Source of the DNA: a virus
Virus record (IMG/VR): IMGVR_UViG_3300027733_002377
Span: 1 to 20,286 of that record
Strand: one strand, 5' to 3'
Length of the DNA: 20,286 bases
In this document: positions 6,612-13,618 of the stretch, piece after piece
Position numbering within the stretch: the stretch's first letter is position 1
Layout: the number at the start of each line of letters is the position of its first letter
Notes under the pieces: model-generated
What the model saw: the letters and a program-made list of their open reading frames with translations, nothing else
What the model was told of the DNA's origin: nothing
Database searches by the model: none
Made by a program: the position numbers and the translations under genes

Positions 6612-7898
6612 TTATTTAGGTCTTGTTATACCTAAACCACTCAAGAAATCATCTAAACCATCATCGTCATCCTCATCTGAATCAATATTTTCTTCTTCTT
6701 TGTAGTTTTCAAACTCATCTTTCATTTGAATCGCTTCTTTCATAATTTCTTCAAATTTTGAAGTTGCTTTTTTAACTTTTGAAGAATCCTCAGAGATGGC
6801 GTTTCCAATAATTTCTAAAAACTCTTGTGCTGGTATTTGGTATAACAATATATGAAACCAGTTTATTAGTCCTTTATTATCTTGGTCATACATTTTATCA
6901 GGTAATGCAAATCTAATTTTTTCAACAATTTCAGGACCAATCCTTAACTGCATTGGTTCGTTAGATAAAATGTCTGTTTGACCTTGTACTTTTTGACGAA
7001 GACCTGGCTCCTTTGGTAATCCGTGTCTACCTTTAGCCTCTTCTAATCCTTTGATAATTTCATGACAAAGAATTGGGAAAATCATACCTGTTGCCATAAT
7101 TTTTGTATCAGATTGTGATTCACCTTCTTCACCATCTTCATCTTCATCTGCATCACCTAATTCAACTTTCCCTGCAACTCCCTGACCTGTTTGACTCATC
7201 ATTTCAATCATTTGTTCCATACTAAAATATAGGAAATCATTGATTGCCATGATACCCAAATAATCACCATAAAGTGATGGGTCAATAGCATCTAATCTTG
7301 ATTTAATTTCAGGTTTTTGAAAAAGGTAATGTCCTTTTTTTGCTGCTCCCTGAATAAGGGCGTTAATAATATTTCTTTTATGTTTCTCTAATTCTAATAT
7401 TTCTTCATCAGTTAAATCTTCAACATCAAAAGACGGAAACTCTAAAGGCTCTTCTTTTTCATCCTCATCTTCTTCATCATCTTCAGGTTCAAATCTAAAA
7501 TTATCGGTATCTGGCATACCTAAAGTCGCCTCAATTTGATACCAATTAGCAGGTACTTCAGCTTCATCTAATGAAGCTTCTTTTGCTAAATCAATAAGTT
7601 CATCTCTATGTTGAGACTCAATTCTCATGATATTAGGAAGTTTTCTCATCATTTCTTGGTAAACCATACCTTGAACTTGTTTTGAACTTAAATCCTGAAT
7701 ACCAGTTACTTCTCTTAATTTATCGGCAACTTTTTGAAATCTTTTACTAACTAATCTTTGTACATCTGCAGTACCTTGTTTCATTGCTGGATTCTGAGCA
7801 TACAATCCTTCAGGACTTGCTAATTTTCTTTCCAAATTTGGGTCCATTCTTTCAGGAGTATTCCCGTAATCTATTTGTTCTTTTAATTTCTTTGCCAT
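6612..7898 (-). CDS. Acidic phage protein of unknown function next to terminase (428 aa)
   Basis: I do not recognise a known domain. The N-terminal half (1-125) is helical and mixed charge (YGNTPERMDPNLERKLASPE, 11-30), followed by a Glu/Asp run with EDDEEDEDEKEE, a helical middle, a second acidic loop (DADEDEDGEEGES) and an acidic tail DSDEDDDDGLDDFLSGLG. There are no Cys clusters or membrane segments. It immediately precedes the terminase gene (6-nt gap) and starts 3 nt after its own upstream neighbour, so it is tightly co-transcribed. In T4 the small terminase gp16 is upstream of gp17, but gp16 is much shorter (164 residues) and this protein has no visible similarity, so I give no name. 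A structural or packaging role is plausible only from position. Confidence 0.8.
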   Translation of the reverse strand: MAKKLKEQIDYGNTPERMDPNLERKLASPEGLYAQNPAMKQGTADVQRLVSKRFQKVADKLREVTGIQDLSSKQVQGMVYQEMMRKLPNIMRIESQHRDELIDLAKEASLDEAEVPANWYQIEATLGMPDTDNFRFEPEDDEEDEDEKEEPLEFPSFDVEDLTDEEILELEKHKRNIINALIQGAAKKGHYLFQKPEIKSRLDAIDPSLYGDYLGIMAINDFLYFSMEQMIEMMSQTGQGVAGKVELGDADEDEDGEEGESQSDTKIMATGMIFPILCHEIIKGLEEAKGRHGLPKEPGLRQKVQGQTDILSNEPMQLRIGPEIVEKIRFALPDKMYDQDNKGLINWFHILLYQIPAQEFLEIIGNAISEDSSKVKKATSKFEEIMKEAIQMKDEFENYKEEENIDSDEDDDDGLDDFLSGLGITRPK

Positions 7899-7901
7899 AA
7901 A

Positions 7902-8831
7902 TTATTTTTCTAATAAGTTCATAATAACATCAATTACTTTATCCTTGGCATCTTCAGCAGAAACTTTTTTAGCCTTTGGAGCAGGATTTTCACCTGGGTT
8001 TGGATTCTTACCAGGGTGTGAAGGTTTGTTTGGCCTTGTTGTTGGTTTTGTGCCAGGTTTTGTTGGTGCAGGTTTTGTTGTTGGTGCGGGACTATTTTCT
8101 TTAGTCTCACTTTTCTTCGCCTTTGGAGCTGGATTTTCGCCTGGGTTTGGATTCTTACCAGGATGAGCAGGTCTACTTGGTCTTGTTGTTGGTTTTGTAC
8201 CAGGTTTTGTTGTTGGTTTTGTAGGCGCAACAGATGGTTCTGATTCCGAAATAACTTTTAATAAGTCACCTTTTGTAATTCTTGGGGGTATATGTTTTTC
8301 CACTATTTTTTCTATTTGAGATTCTAAAAACAAAGATACGGGATTTTTTCCTTCTTTCAATTGTTTTTTTACTTCTCTAACACATCTTTCCCATTTTCTT
8401 GATTTTTTAGGTCCAACTTGTGTATGACAAATAGCCCAAGCATTTGGACCATCTTTCTTTTCTTCTTCTATTGACTCAACAGTCCCAACTGAATTTTTTT
8501 CATTTGGATTATCTAAATCATCATCCATACCATCAGGTGCTGGTTTTTGTGGCATGTCTTGAGTGTATTCGCCTGAACTGGCGTTATCTTTATCAACCTC
8601 AACACTAGCCTGTTCTTCCATTTCTTTTTCTGCCATAGTAACATTAACATTTTGAGCCACCATTTTTTTTGCAATCTCTGCGGCATTTGGGTTTTTACTA
8701 CTAACAGTTACTGAAGCTTCCCCCAATAATTTTTTATGTAAAATATCAATTTGTGACTCAGTTAATTTACTAACTGTTTTAGACGATAAACCTTTATCAA
8801 TCAATTCAAGGGCTTTTTTATTAATTCTCAT
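7902..8831 (-). CDS. Phage protein with duplicated Pro/Lys-rich segment (309 aa)
   Basis: The function is unknown. From the ATG at 8831 the order is: a helical start (MRINKKALELIDKG), an acidic linker, a compact segment WAICHTQVGPKKSRKWERC (about residues 142-160) of a kind I recall from other phage proteins, a short helical part, two copies of a Pro-rich unit (TKPGTKPTTRP, then HPGKNPNPGENPAPKAKK) separated by a SETKENSPAP spacer, and a helical end. The two Cys in WAICHTQ...WERC could form a disulphide or metal pair. A TTG at 8849 would add six residues; ATG is preferred and overlaps the upstream gene by 11 nt. The Pro-rich units would form an extended linker. It starts a tightly packed series leading to the terminase. 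Confidence 0.78.
   Translation of the reverse strand: MRINKKALELIDKGLSSKTVSKLTESQIDILHKKLLGEASVTVSSKNPNAAEIAKKMVAQNVNVTMAEKEMEEQASVEVDKDNASSGEYTQDMPQKPAPDGMDDDLDNPNEKNSVGTVESIEEEKKDGPNAWAICHTQVGPKKSRKWERCVREVKKQLKEGKNPVSLFLESQIEKIVEKHIPPRITKGDLLKVISESEPSVAPTKPTTKPGTKPTTRPSRPAHPGKNPNPGENPAPKAKKSETKENSPAPTTKPAPTKPGTKPTTRPNKPSHPGKNPNPGENPAPKAKKVSAEDAKDKVIDVIMNLLEK
7972..8227. repeat. Imperfect direct repeat, 147-bp period, two copies
   Basis: Unit 1 begins at 7972 and unit 2 at 8119, both with GCCTTTGGAGC; about 105 bp of each copy are nearly identical, including GGATTCTTACCAGG. The repeat is in frame (49 codons) and encodes the duplicated Pro/Lys-rich segment. Confidence 0.85.
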
Positions 8832-9216
8832 ATACCAATTTTTTTTCAAATTCTAAAATCAAATCTCTTTCGTAGAGTTTATCTTTAATTTCTTGCTCGG
8901 TACTTCCAAATCTAAAGACCATTCTTTTTTGTCCTTCAGATTCTTCAGTTTCCCAGGCTAATGCAACAACATCGTCCATTGCGTCTATCATACAAAAAAA
9001 ATCGGAGTTCTGAATCAATTCCAATTTTAAATCAGTATTTCTCAGAACTCCCACTTTCTTAATGTATTGTAATTCAGGTGGAGTTGGATAACCGTTGGAA
9101 GGTTTACTTTCCCAAGATTCTCCCCAAACATCCAAACTATCTGAAAATATAAATTCGTATAAATTATCTCCCTTATAGTTAGGACCTAGTCCGTTAACAT
9201 AAGTTAAATAGCTCAT
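8821..9216 (-). CDS. Phage protein of unknown function (131 aa)
   Basis: I do not recognise this protein. It starts MSYLTYVNGLGPNYKGDNLY, contains VWGESWESKPSNGYPTPPE (31-49), a middle part DFFCMIDAMDDVVALAWE (73-90) and a charged helical end. It appears to be a small mixed alpha/beta domain with several aromatic residues and no signal or membrane segment. Its ATG overlaps the upstream stop codon in an ATGA arrangement (4 nt), and its end overlaps the next start by 11 nt, so translational coupling on both sides is likely. Context suggests a structural or assembly role in the terminase-proximal cluster, but this is only positional. Confidence 0.75.
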   Translation of the reverse strand: MSYLTYVNGLGPNYKGDNLYEFIFSDSLDVWGESWESKPSNGYPTPPELQYIKKVGVLRNTDLKLELIQNSDFFCMIDAMDDVVALAWETEESEGQKRMVFRFGSTEQEIKDKLYERDLILEFEKKLVYEN

Positions 9217-10457
9217 ATCAAATCTCCGTTTGGTGTTATTCTAACTTGTCCTGTTTTAGTTTCAAAAACTAAATTCTTTTTATTTGTAATTCCAACAAAT
9301 TTAGAATTTAAATTTTCTTTTACAAATTTCTTAGCTGCTAATTCTTGCTCAATAGTTTCAGTCATTTTAACAACTGATTCCATGATTTGGTTAACCATTG
9401 TTTTTTTCTTAGCGGTTTCTTGAATTTGTTTTTCCTTACTTTCTCTGATTTCTTTTTTTGAAATCTCAAAATATTTTGAAATTACTTTGTCAACTTTTGA
9501 CTCTCCAAAAATACTATCAAAGATTGCTCCGTTACCGTAGTCCTCTTCTTCCATTTCGTAACCTTCAACAGGTACATCCATGTCAGCTTGGATATCTTCA
9601 ACTTCTGAATCGTCAGTCATATCTTCACCACCCATATCATCTTCTTGACCAAAATCTTCAGTCTCATCTTCTTCAAACTTAGACATAATATCTTCTTTAT
9701 CTTCTTCAGATAATGAAGTTAAATCAAGAGCCGATAATACCATATTAATAACGTATTTAACATTTTCTGATGTCATACCTTCTTCGGTATCAAGAGTTCT
9801 AATTTTTTGAGTTAATTTACCTGTTAATTTTTGAATTGTTTTAAAAGTAACTTGTTCTTCTCCGCCTTCTTCAGTATCAACATTTACGTCAACATCAACA
9901 TCTTCAACATCACCTTCAGGTGACATACCTTCAGCTCCCATATCTTCCATTCCCATATCTTCCATTCCCATATCTTCACCTCCATCCATTGGTGATGGTG
10001 GTAATTCAGGTGCAGGTACTGCTGGTGGTGCCGCTGGCGGTGCCATAGGTGCCTCAGCTGCAGGTACTGGTGCTGGTTTTGGAGTTTTTAATGTGAATTT
10101 TTTTTGTTCACCATATAAAGAAATACCTTCTTCATTTTCATTAATTCTATTTAATTCACCCGCAACAAGATTTAATCTTTTGAATGCTTGTGAATACGAA
10201 GAATAATATTTCCTATTTTTCATAGGTTCAATATATTCAGTTTCAGATTCTGAAATAGTTTTTTTAATAATATATCCTTGTCTTTCTCTAACAATTTCAT
10301 ATTTGTTTCCATCTGCAAGAGATACCGAATATTCAGATTTAGCGGTTTCATTGATAGTTTTTGGCATTACTTCGTTAAAACGAGCAATTTCCATAATTCT
10401 ATTTAGTTTGTCTTGGCCTGTTAGTTTTTCACTACCAATTGGTTTTAAGTCTGCCAT
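9213..10457 (-). CDS. Large acidic phage protein of unknown function (414 aa)
   Basis: The function is not recognised. An N-terminal domain (1-122) contains SVSLADGNKYEIVRERQGY and a Tyr-rich NRKYYSSYSQAFKRLN part; then comes an Ala/Pro linker (about 128-155), tandem MGMED copies (about 160-175), a long Asp/Glu/Met-rich stretch up to residue 310 interrupted by a helical segment (TFKTIQKLTGKLTQKIRTLD), a Lys/Glu helix, and a small C-terminal beta-like end (FVGITNKKNLVFETKTGQVR). The composition resembles scaffold or virion proteins with flexible acidic arms. It ends in an ATGA overlap with the next gene and begins 19 nt after the Thr/Pro-rich gene; no TATTTATA box is seen ahead of it, so it is probably read from the 11732 box. 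Confidence 0.8.
   Translation of the reverse strand: MADLKPIGSEKLTGQDKLNRIMEIARFNEVMPKTINETAKSEYSVSLADGNKYEIVRERQGYIIKKTISESETEYIEPMKNRKYYSSYSQAFKRLNLVAGELNRINENEEGISLYGEQKKFTLKTPKPAPVPAAEAPMAPPAAPPAVPAPELPPSPMDGGEDMGMEDMGMEDMGAEGMSPEGDVEDVDVDVNVDTEEGGEEQVTFKTIQKLTGKLTQKIRTLDTEEGMTSENVKYVINMVLSALDLTSLSEEDKEDIMSKFEEDETEDFGQEDDMGGEDMTDDSEVEDIQADMDVPVEGYEMEEEDYGNGAIFDSIFGESKVDKVISKYFEISKKEIRESKEKQIQETAKKKTMVNQIMESVVKMTETIEQELAAKKFVKENLNSKFVGITNKKNLVFETKTGQVRITPNGDLI
9936..9980. repeat. Tandem 15-bp repeat, three copies
   Basis: The unit TCCCATATCTTCCAT is present as 9936-9950 and 9951-9965, then a degenerate third copy to 9980. It encodes the MGMED MGMED MGAEG series in the acidic protein and keeps the reading frame. 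Confidence 0.85.
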
Positions 10458-10476
10458 ATTTTTTTTATTTTATATT

Positions 10477-11718
10477 TTAATTATTTAGTCCGTTAAAACC
10501 ACCTAAGGTGATTCCGTTTAATTGAGCTAATGGTACACCATTTGCGTCTGTAAATATTGGGTGAGGAGCAGTTGCTCCTGCTGGTGCGGTACCTCCACTA
10601 AATGAACCTAACATATCAATAGTATATTCATATTGAACATCAACACCAATTCCTGAGAATGGATATTGTGTTGGACTTGGAGTATTAGTTACTGTTGGAG
10701 TTGGGGTTTTTGTAGGTGTTATACTTGGAGTTGCGGTTTTTGTAGGAGTTACGCTTGGCGTAGATGTATTTGTCGTAGTAACTGATGGTGTAACTGTTGC
10801 GGTATTTGTTATCGTTGGAGTTGGAGTTTTAGTTGATGTTACTGTCGGTGTTGGTGTTTTAGTTGGTGTTACACTATTAGTTGGTGTTACAGTTGAAGTC
10901 ACAGTTGAAGTTACAGTTGGTGTTGGACTATTACTTGGAGTTACAGTTGGTGTTGCGGTATTTGTTGGTGTTGGTAAAGGACAACTACCTATAGAGGTAA
11001 ATGTTCCGTTACCCGATACAATAATAACTTCTGTTGCACATTTAACTAAAGTTTGACCTGCCTGTACTTGTATTGTGAATGTGAAACCATCACAATCTTT
11101 TCCAATAAATGTAGTATCCGTAGAACCACCGTATAGTTCATATGTTTTACATACATTAGGAGTATTACTTGGAGTTACCGATATTGTTGGGGTAACTGTT
11201 GGTGTTGCTGTTTTAGTTGGTGTTACAGTTGCGGTGTTTGTTGGTGTTTGAGTATTAGTTGGTGTTGTGGTTTTTGTTGGTGTTTGAGTATTAGTTGGTG
11301 TTTGAGTAACTGTTAGAGTTTGAGTATTAGTTGGTGTACTTGTATTTGTCGGAGTATTAGTTGGTGTTTTTGTTACTGTAGGAGTATTAGTTGTAGTAAC
11401 ACTTGGAGTATTAGTTGTAGTAACACTTGGAGTAACAGTTTTTGTTGGAGTTTGAGTAACTGTTGGAGTTGGTGTTGGTGTTGGATTTGCGGTTAAACAA
11501 GTTGAACAATCACCATAGTCCGTTCCTAAAGAAAGAACCACATCAGTACCAGTTCCTGGCTCTGCAGAATCAACAATTTCGTAACATCCTTGAGTCGTTA
11601 CTCCAGTAAATGTTAAGTAATAATTACCTCCAACCGCAGGAAGAGAAGAACCACTAAAATCTATATTGAGAGATGAGCCTCCCGAACAAGGTGCTACTAA
11701 ATAAGTTACTAATGCCAT
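10477..11718 (-). CDS. Thr/Pro-rich three-domain protein, likely surface or fibre protein
   Basis: The 413-residue protein is built as: an N-terminal beta-rich domain with four Cys (1-78; C11, C45, C71, C74), a Thr/Pro/Asn/Val linker (79-186), a middle domain with four Cys (187-248; C190, C209, C227, C246), a second Thr/Pro linker (249-350) and a C-terminal Gly/Ala-rich domain (351-413). The linkers are runs of TPT, VTPS, NTPT and TKT. Such mucin-like linkers with small Cys-paired domains suggest an extended exposed protein such as a head decoration, fibre or adhesin; the linkers are candidates for O-glycosylation. There is no signal peptide, as expected for a virion protein assembled in the cytoplasm. 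It is the first gene after a TATTTATA box (13 nt upstream) and leads the series to the terminase. The exact role is not known. Confidence 0.75.
   Translation of the reverse strand: MALVTYLVAPCSGGSSLNIDFSGSSLPAVGGNYYLTFTGVTTQGCYEIVDSAEPGTGTDVVLSLGTDYGDCSTCLTANPTPTPTPTVTQTPTKTVTPSVTTTNTPSVTTTNTPTVTKTPTNTPTNTSTPTNTQTLTVTQTPTNTQTPTKTTTPTNTQTPTNTATVTPTKTATPTVTPTISVTPSNTPNVCKTYELYGGSTDTTFIGKDCDGFTFTIQVQAGQTLVKCATEVIIVSGNGTFTSIGSCPLPTPTNTATPTVTPSNSPTPTVTSTVTSTVTPTNSVTPTKTPTPTVTSTKTPTPTITNTATVTPSVTTTNTSTPSVTPTKTATPSITPTKTPTPTVTNTPSPTQYPFSGIGVDVQYEYTIDMLGSFSGGTAPAGATAPHPIFTDANGVPLAQLNGITLGGFNGLNN
10669..10974. repeat. Degenerate Thr/Pro-codon repeat, second linker
   Basis: Irregular copies of GTTGGTGTT/GTTGGAGTT-type units encode the second Thr/Pro linker of the gene at 10477-11718. 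The unit length varies and third positions vary, so this is a coding low-complexity tract and not a CRISPR. Confidence 0.85.
11161..11484. repeat. Degenerate Thr/Pro-codon repeat, first linker
   Basis: Same type of tract as 10669-10974; the unit GTATTAGTTGGTGTTTGA recurs with drift around 11250-11330, and GTATTAGTTGTAGTAACAC is duplicated near 11382-11430. Such tracts can expand or shrink by slippage or recombination in frame. Confidence 0.85.
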
Positions 11719-11731
11719 TTAATTTTTTCTT

Positions 11732-11739
11732 TATAAATA
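11732..11739 (-). promoter_or_regulatory. TATTTATA box upstream of the Thr/Pro-rich gene
   Basis: Exact TATTTATA on the minus strand within ATATATTTATAAAG, 13 nt before the ATG. No other box is seen between here and the portal gene, so it could serve the whole series down to the terminase. Confidence 0.52.
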
Positions 11740-11751
11740 TATGATTTATAC

Positions 11752-11768
11752 GAATAATTTAATTATTC
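11752..11768. repeat. Perfect 7-3-7 inverted repeat at a gene end
   Basis: GAATAAT TTA ATTATTC spans the stop codon of the nucleotidyltransferase gene. The stem is all A/T except one pair and no T-run follows, so it is at best a weak terminator or an RNA 3'-end hairpin. Confidence 0.4.
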
Positions 11769-12506
11769 TTCAATTGTTCTTTCAACTGAAAGCTCTTTAT
11801 CTTTGATTTTGGTTTTCTCATCAAAAAGTTTTCCAATATGACCTGACCTTCTTAGATACTTGAAAACCAAATTCTCATAAGAAAATTCACCATCTTTTTC
11901 TAACCCTGATTGTCTATAATCTTTTACCTTATCTTTGATTTTTTTCAATGTTTCGGTGTTTTTAGTGGACTTAGCGTCTTCAATTGCATCATCAATCTTA
12001 TCTGTCCAATTTTTTATTTTGGTTTTTAAAACAGACATATCAATATTTTTATGAGTTTTTGTTGGTCTATGTACCCATTCATTATTCATTACTGAAAATA
12101 CCCCATCACTATTTGCTTTATCGGACGCAGGTTGAGCATAAAGTTCAACATCGTATCCAAAAATTTTAATATTGTGTTTGTCGTTAAAAACCTTTTTCTT
12201 TAAATCAAAAAGTTCTTTATAAAGTTCTTCTTGTTTTTCATATCTTTCAAAATCAATAATAACGTGTAAATCAAAGTCAGAGAATTCCGACCAATTAAAA
12301 TTCACTAAAGAACCCATGAATAAAATATCTTCAACAAAAACATCTTCACCCAAATCATCAATAAACTCTTCTGCAATACGCATAAGTGCCTTTCGGACTT
12401 TTGGAACCATAGTCGCTTTTTTAGGGTCTTCTGAATTTTCCCAAACTTTTGGGTTTAAAGTATCCTTTATTGAAAAGCTATTAAGAATTTTTTGTGAATT
12501 ACTCAT
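11763..12506 (-). CDS. Nucleotidyltransferase-fold protein (pol beta superfamily)
   Basis: The 247-residue protein has the superfamily signature: ILFMGSLVNFNWSEFSDFDLH (61-81) holds the GS motif (G65, S66) and the two metal-binding Asp (D77, D79), and YDVELYAQ (118-125) can supply the third carboxylate. These enzymes move a nucleotide from an NTP to an RNA, protein or small molecule; the substrate here is unknown. The C-terminal part (about 145-247) is helical and Lys rich and may bind nucleic acid. Members of this superfamily occur as tRNA-modifying enzymes, toxins or resistance enzymes; a link to tRNA ends cannot be shown from sequence. The ATG is only 4 nt from a TATTTATA box, inside an inverted repeat (CATCCTA/TAGGATG), so the mRNA may be leaderless. 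Confidence 0.8.
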   Translation of the reverse strand: MSNSQKILNSFSIKDTLNPKVWENSEDPKKATMVPKVRKALMRIAEEFIDDLGEDVFVEDILFMGSLVNFNWSEFSDFDLHVIIDFERYEKQEELYKELFDLKKKVFNDKHNIKIFGYDVELYAQPASDKANSDGVFSVMNNEWVHRPTKTHKNIDMSVLKTKIKNWTDKIDDAIEDAKSTKNTETLKKIKDKVKDYRQSGLEKDGEFSYENLVFKYLRRSGHIGKLFDEKTKIKDKELSVERTIEE

Positions 12507-12510
12507 CCTA

Positions 12511-12518
12511 TATAAATA
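12511..12518 (-). promoter_or_regulatory. TATTTATA box 4 nt from a start codon
   Basis: Exact TATTTATA on the minus strand, between the arms of the inverted repeat CATCCTA/TAGGATG (12503-12525 region), whose one arm contains the start codon of the nucleotidyltransferase. Confidence 0.52.
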
Positions 12519-12527
12519 GTAGGATGT

Positions 12528-12770
12528 TTATAGTTTTTTATATGGATATTTTTTTGCAATATCTGTGGTGAAAAATTTACCTTGAGATTCGGCTAATCTG
12601 AGTTTTGTATATACTTGATGTGGAACACCATCGTATTTGTATTTTGCTCCGTTATTAAATTCAACAATTAAATCTTTTGTTTCAGTGTCGTATTCAGCTG
12701 ATTTAATATTTGACGATTTGATTTCATTTTTAATCTTCGTCCCGTTGATTTCTTCTTTTAGTATTGCCAT
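12528..12770 (-). CDS. KTSC-domain protein
   Basis: Residues 19-80 of this 80-residue protein fit the KTSC domain: SSNIKSAEYD (19-28), LIVEFNNGAKYKYDGVP (34-50), VYTKLRLAESQGKFF (53-67) and the end IAKKYPYKKL. The domain is a small beta-rich unit found in phages and bacteria, often fused or next to lysyl-tRNA synthetase or RNA/nucleotide genes; its molecular role is not established. The gene overlaps the upstream gene by 41 nt in another frame, so translational coupling is likely. It ends 21 nt before the nucleotidyltransferase ATG. Confidence 0.85.
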   Translation of the reverse strand: MAILKEEINGTKIKNEIKSSNIKSAEYDTETKDLIVEFNNGAKYKYDGVPHQVYTKLRLAESQGKFFTTDIAKKYPYKKL

Positions 12771-13062
12771 CTGGTTTAAGTGGTGTTAATTCGTTTATTT
12801 TTAGTAGTAACGGCATGATATAAGATTTTACTTCATCATTAGTCACTTCAAAACCATAATCTTTAATCAGTTGAAATAAAGATTTAAATTTATGATTAAA
12901 TTTTTCTTGTAAATTCATCATCTTAATGCTGTAAGTTGGAGGGTCATTAAGTTCCGATTCACTAAACCCCAACTCTTGAAGGTGTTGTCTTAATTCCAAA
13001 TAAATGTCAAGTAATTCTCGTACATCCGATTTATCTGATAAAAATTTTTCAAATGCTTTCAT
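12730..13062 (-). CDS. Small phage protein of unknown function (110 aa)
   Basis: I do not recognise it. It is predicted to be helical (MKAFEKFLSDKSDVRELLDI, then ELRQHLQELGFSESE and LFQLIKDYGFEV) with a hydrophilic basic/acidic tail (TKRRNQRDED). It is the first gene after a terminator and a TATTTATA box that lies only 3 nt before the ATG, so the mRNA may start at or next to the AUG. Its last 41 nt overlap the start of the KTSC gene, implying joint expression with it. Confidence 0.7.
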   Translation of the reverse strand: MKAFEKFLSDKSDVRELLDIYLELRQHLQELGFSESELNDPPTYSIKMMNLQEKFNHKFKSLFQLIKDYGFEVTNDEVKSYIMPLLLKINELTPLKPDGNTKRRNQRDED

Positions 13063-13065
13063 CTA

Positions 13066-13073
13066 TATAAATA
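13066..13073 (-). promoter_or_regulatory. TATTTATA box between a terminator and a start codon
   Basis: Exact TATTTATA on the minus strand, directly beyond the terminator at 13075-13098 and 3 nt from the next ATG. One of three terminator-box-start arrangements in the window. Confidence 0.58.
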
Positions 13074-13074
13074 C

Positions 13075-13098
13075 AAAACCCCCACCGTTTAGTGAGGG
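13075..13098 (-). terminator. Probable terminator after the UVR-motif gene
   Basis: On the minus strand CCCTCAC / GTGGGGG forms a 7-bp stem (one G-T pair, six-base loop; 13092-13098 with 13079-13085) followed by only four T. It starts 8 nt after the stop codon of the gene at 13106-13504. The short T-run makes it weaker than the others. Confidence 0.65.
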
Positions 13099-13105
13099 TC
13101 TCGTT

Positions 13106-13504
13106 TTAAGATTTCAATTTTTTCAATTGGTCTCGTAGTTCAATTGCCATTTCAAAGTTTTGTTCCTTAATTGCTTTTTTCAATTCAAGTTCAACTTTCT
13201 CAATTTCTTCTTGATTTAATTCCAAGTTTTTAATTTGGTCTCTTAACTTAACTGCCGATTCAAAATCTTCAGTTTCAATTGCCCTTTGAAGTTTAATCTT
13301 AAGGTATTCTTCTTTACTCATTTGTTTTGACTCATCTAAATCTGATAAATCAAATACCTTATAGTAACTTGTTACTTTATATGAACCATCAGGTGATTCA
13401 TAACTTTTTTCTGACCAATCCGTTTTATTGAATTCTTCCATCATTTTTTCATAGCGAGCCATCAGCTCATCAAAATTGAAATTAAAGTTTCTTCTTCCAA
13501 ACAT
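13106..13504 (-). CDS. Protein with two UVR motifs, possible Clp adaptor
   Basis: The 132-residue protein has an aromatic N-terminus (MFGRRNFNFNFDELMARYEK) and two tandem UVR motifs: about 70-93 (LQRAIETEDFESAVKLRDQI) and 106-130 (LKKAIKEQNFEMAIELRDQL). UVR motifs are helical hairpins for protein-protein contact in UvrB/UvrC, ClpC and the ClpC activator McsA. The gene lies head to head with a ClpC-like ATPase that itself has a UVR motif, so a partner or adaptor role is a reasonable inference. It lacks the Cys zinc fingers of McsA and all UvrB or UvrC catalytic parts. A TATTTATT box lies 60 nt upstream. The UVR call is firm; the role is inferred. Confidence 0.85.
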   Translation of the reverse strand: MFGRRNFNFNFDELMARYEKMMEEFNKTDWSEKSYESPDGSYKVTSYYKVFDLSDLDESKQMSKEEYLKIKLQRAIETEDFESAVKLRDQIKNLELNQEEIEKVELELKKAIKEQNFEMAIELRDQLKKLKS

Positions 13505-13510
13505 AATTTT

Positions 13511-13541
13511 TTTGTTTTTGTACTTTTATTGTTTATCTTTG
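13511..13541 (+). promoter_or_regulatory. Bacteroidota-type promoter for the Clp ATPase
   Basis: TTTG at 13511-13514 and TATCTTTG at 13534-13541 with a 19-bp spacer match the Bacteroidota housekeeping consensus TTTG...TAnnTTTG. The start site should be near 13547, leaving a leader of about 155 nt before the ATG at 13703. It lies inside the leader of the divergent UVR gene, so the two 5' ends probably overlap in antisense. Confidence 0.65.
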
Positions 13542-13564
13542 TGGTATCAAATTTTATTCCTTTA

Positions 13565-13571
13565 ATAAATA
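13565..13571 (-). promoter_or_regulatory. TATTTAT box upstream of UVR gene
   Basis: The minus strand reads TATATTTATT, 60 nt before the UVR gene ATG, the only gene in that direction. The distance is longer than at the other sites. Confidence 0.38.
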
Positions 13572-13603
13572 TAAGTCATTTTTTCAGATAAAACAAATAT
13601 TAT

Positions 13604-13618
13604 ATGACATTATGTCAT
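13604..13618. promoter_or_regulatory. Perfect inverted repeat, operator-like, in the Clp leader
   Basis: ATGACAT-T-ATGTCAT is a perfect 7-1-7 palindrome. Two further TGACA half-sites follow at 13634-13638 and 13642-13646. The cluster lies downstream of the predicted start site and 60-100 nt before the Clp ATG, a place for a repressor site or an RNA element. No binding protein can be named. Confidence 0.45.

Noticed and set aside
7945-8230. Long alternative frames on both strands at the Pro/Lys repeat
   Set aside because: They come from the low-complexity repeat DNA; their products are Gln/Leu or Gly/Phe-rich and make no sense as proteins.
10669-11484. Short repeated units resembling a CRISPR array
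   Set aside because: The units are of unequal length, drift in sequence and keep one long reading frame of Thr/Pro codons; there are no constant repeats with unique spacers and no cas genes.
458-13073. Plus-strand TATAAATA boxes as canonical T4 late promoters
   Set aside because: Read as TATAAATA they would point away from the genes they precede. The orientation that follows the genes is TATTTATA, so I describe a different box.
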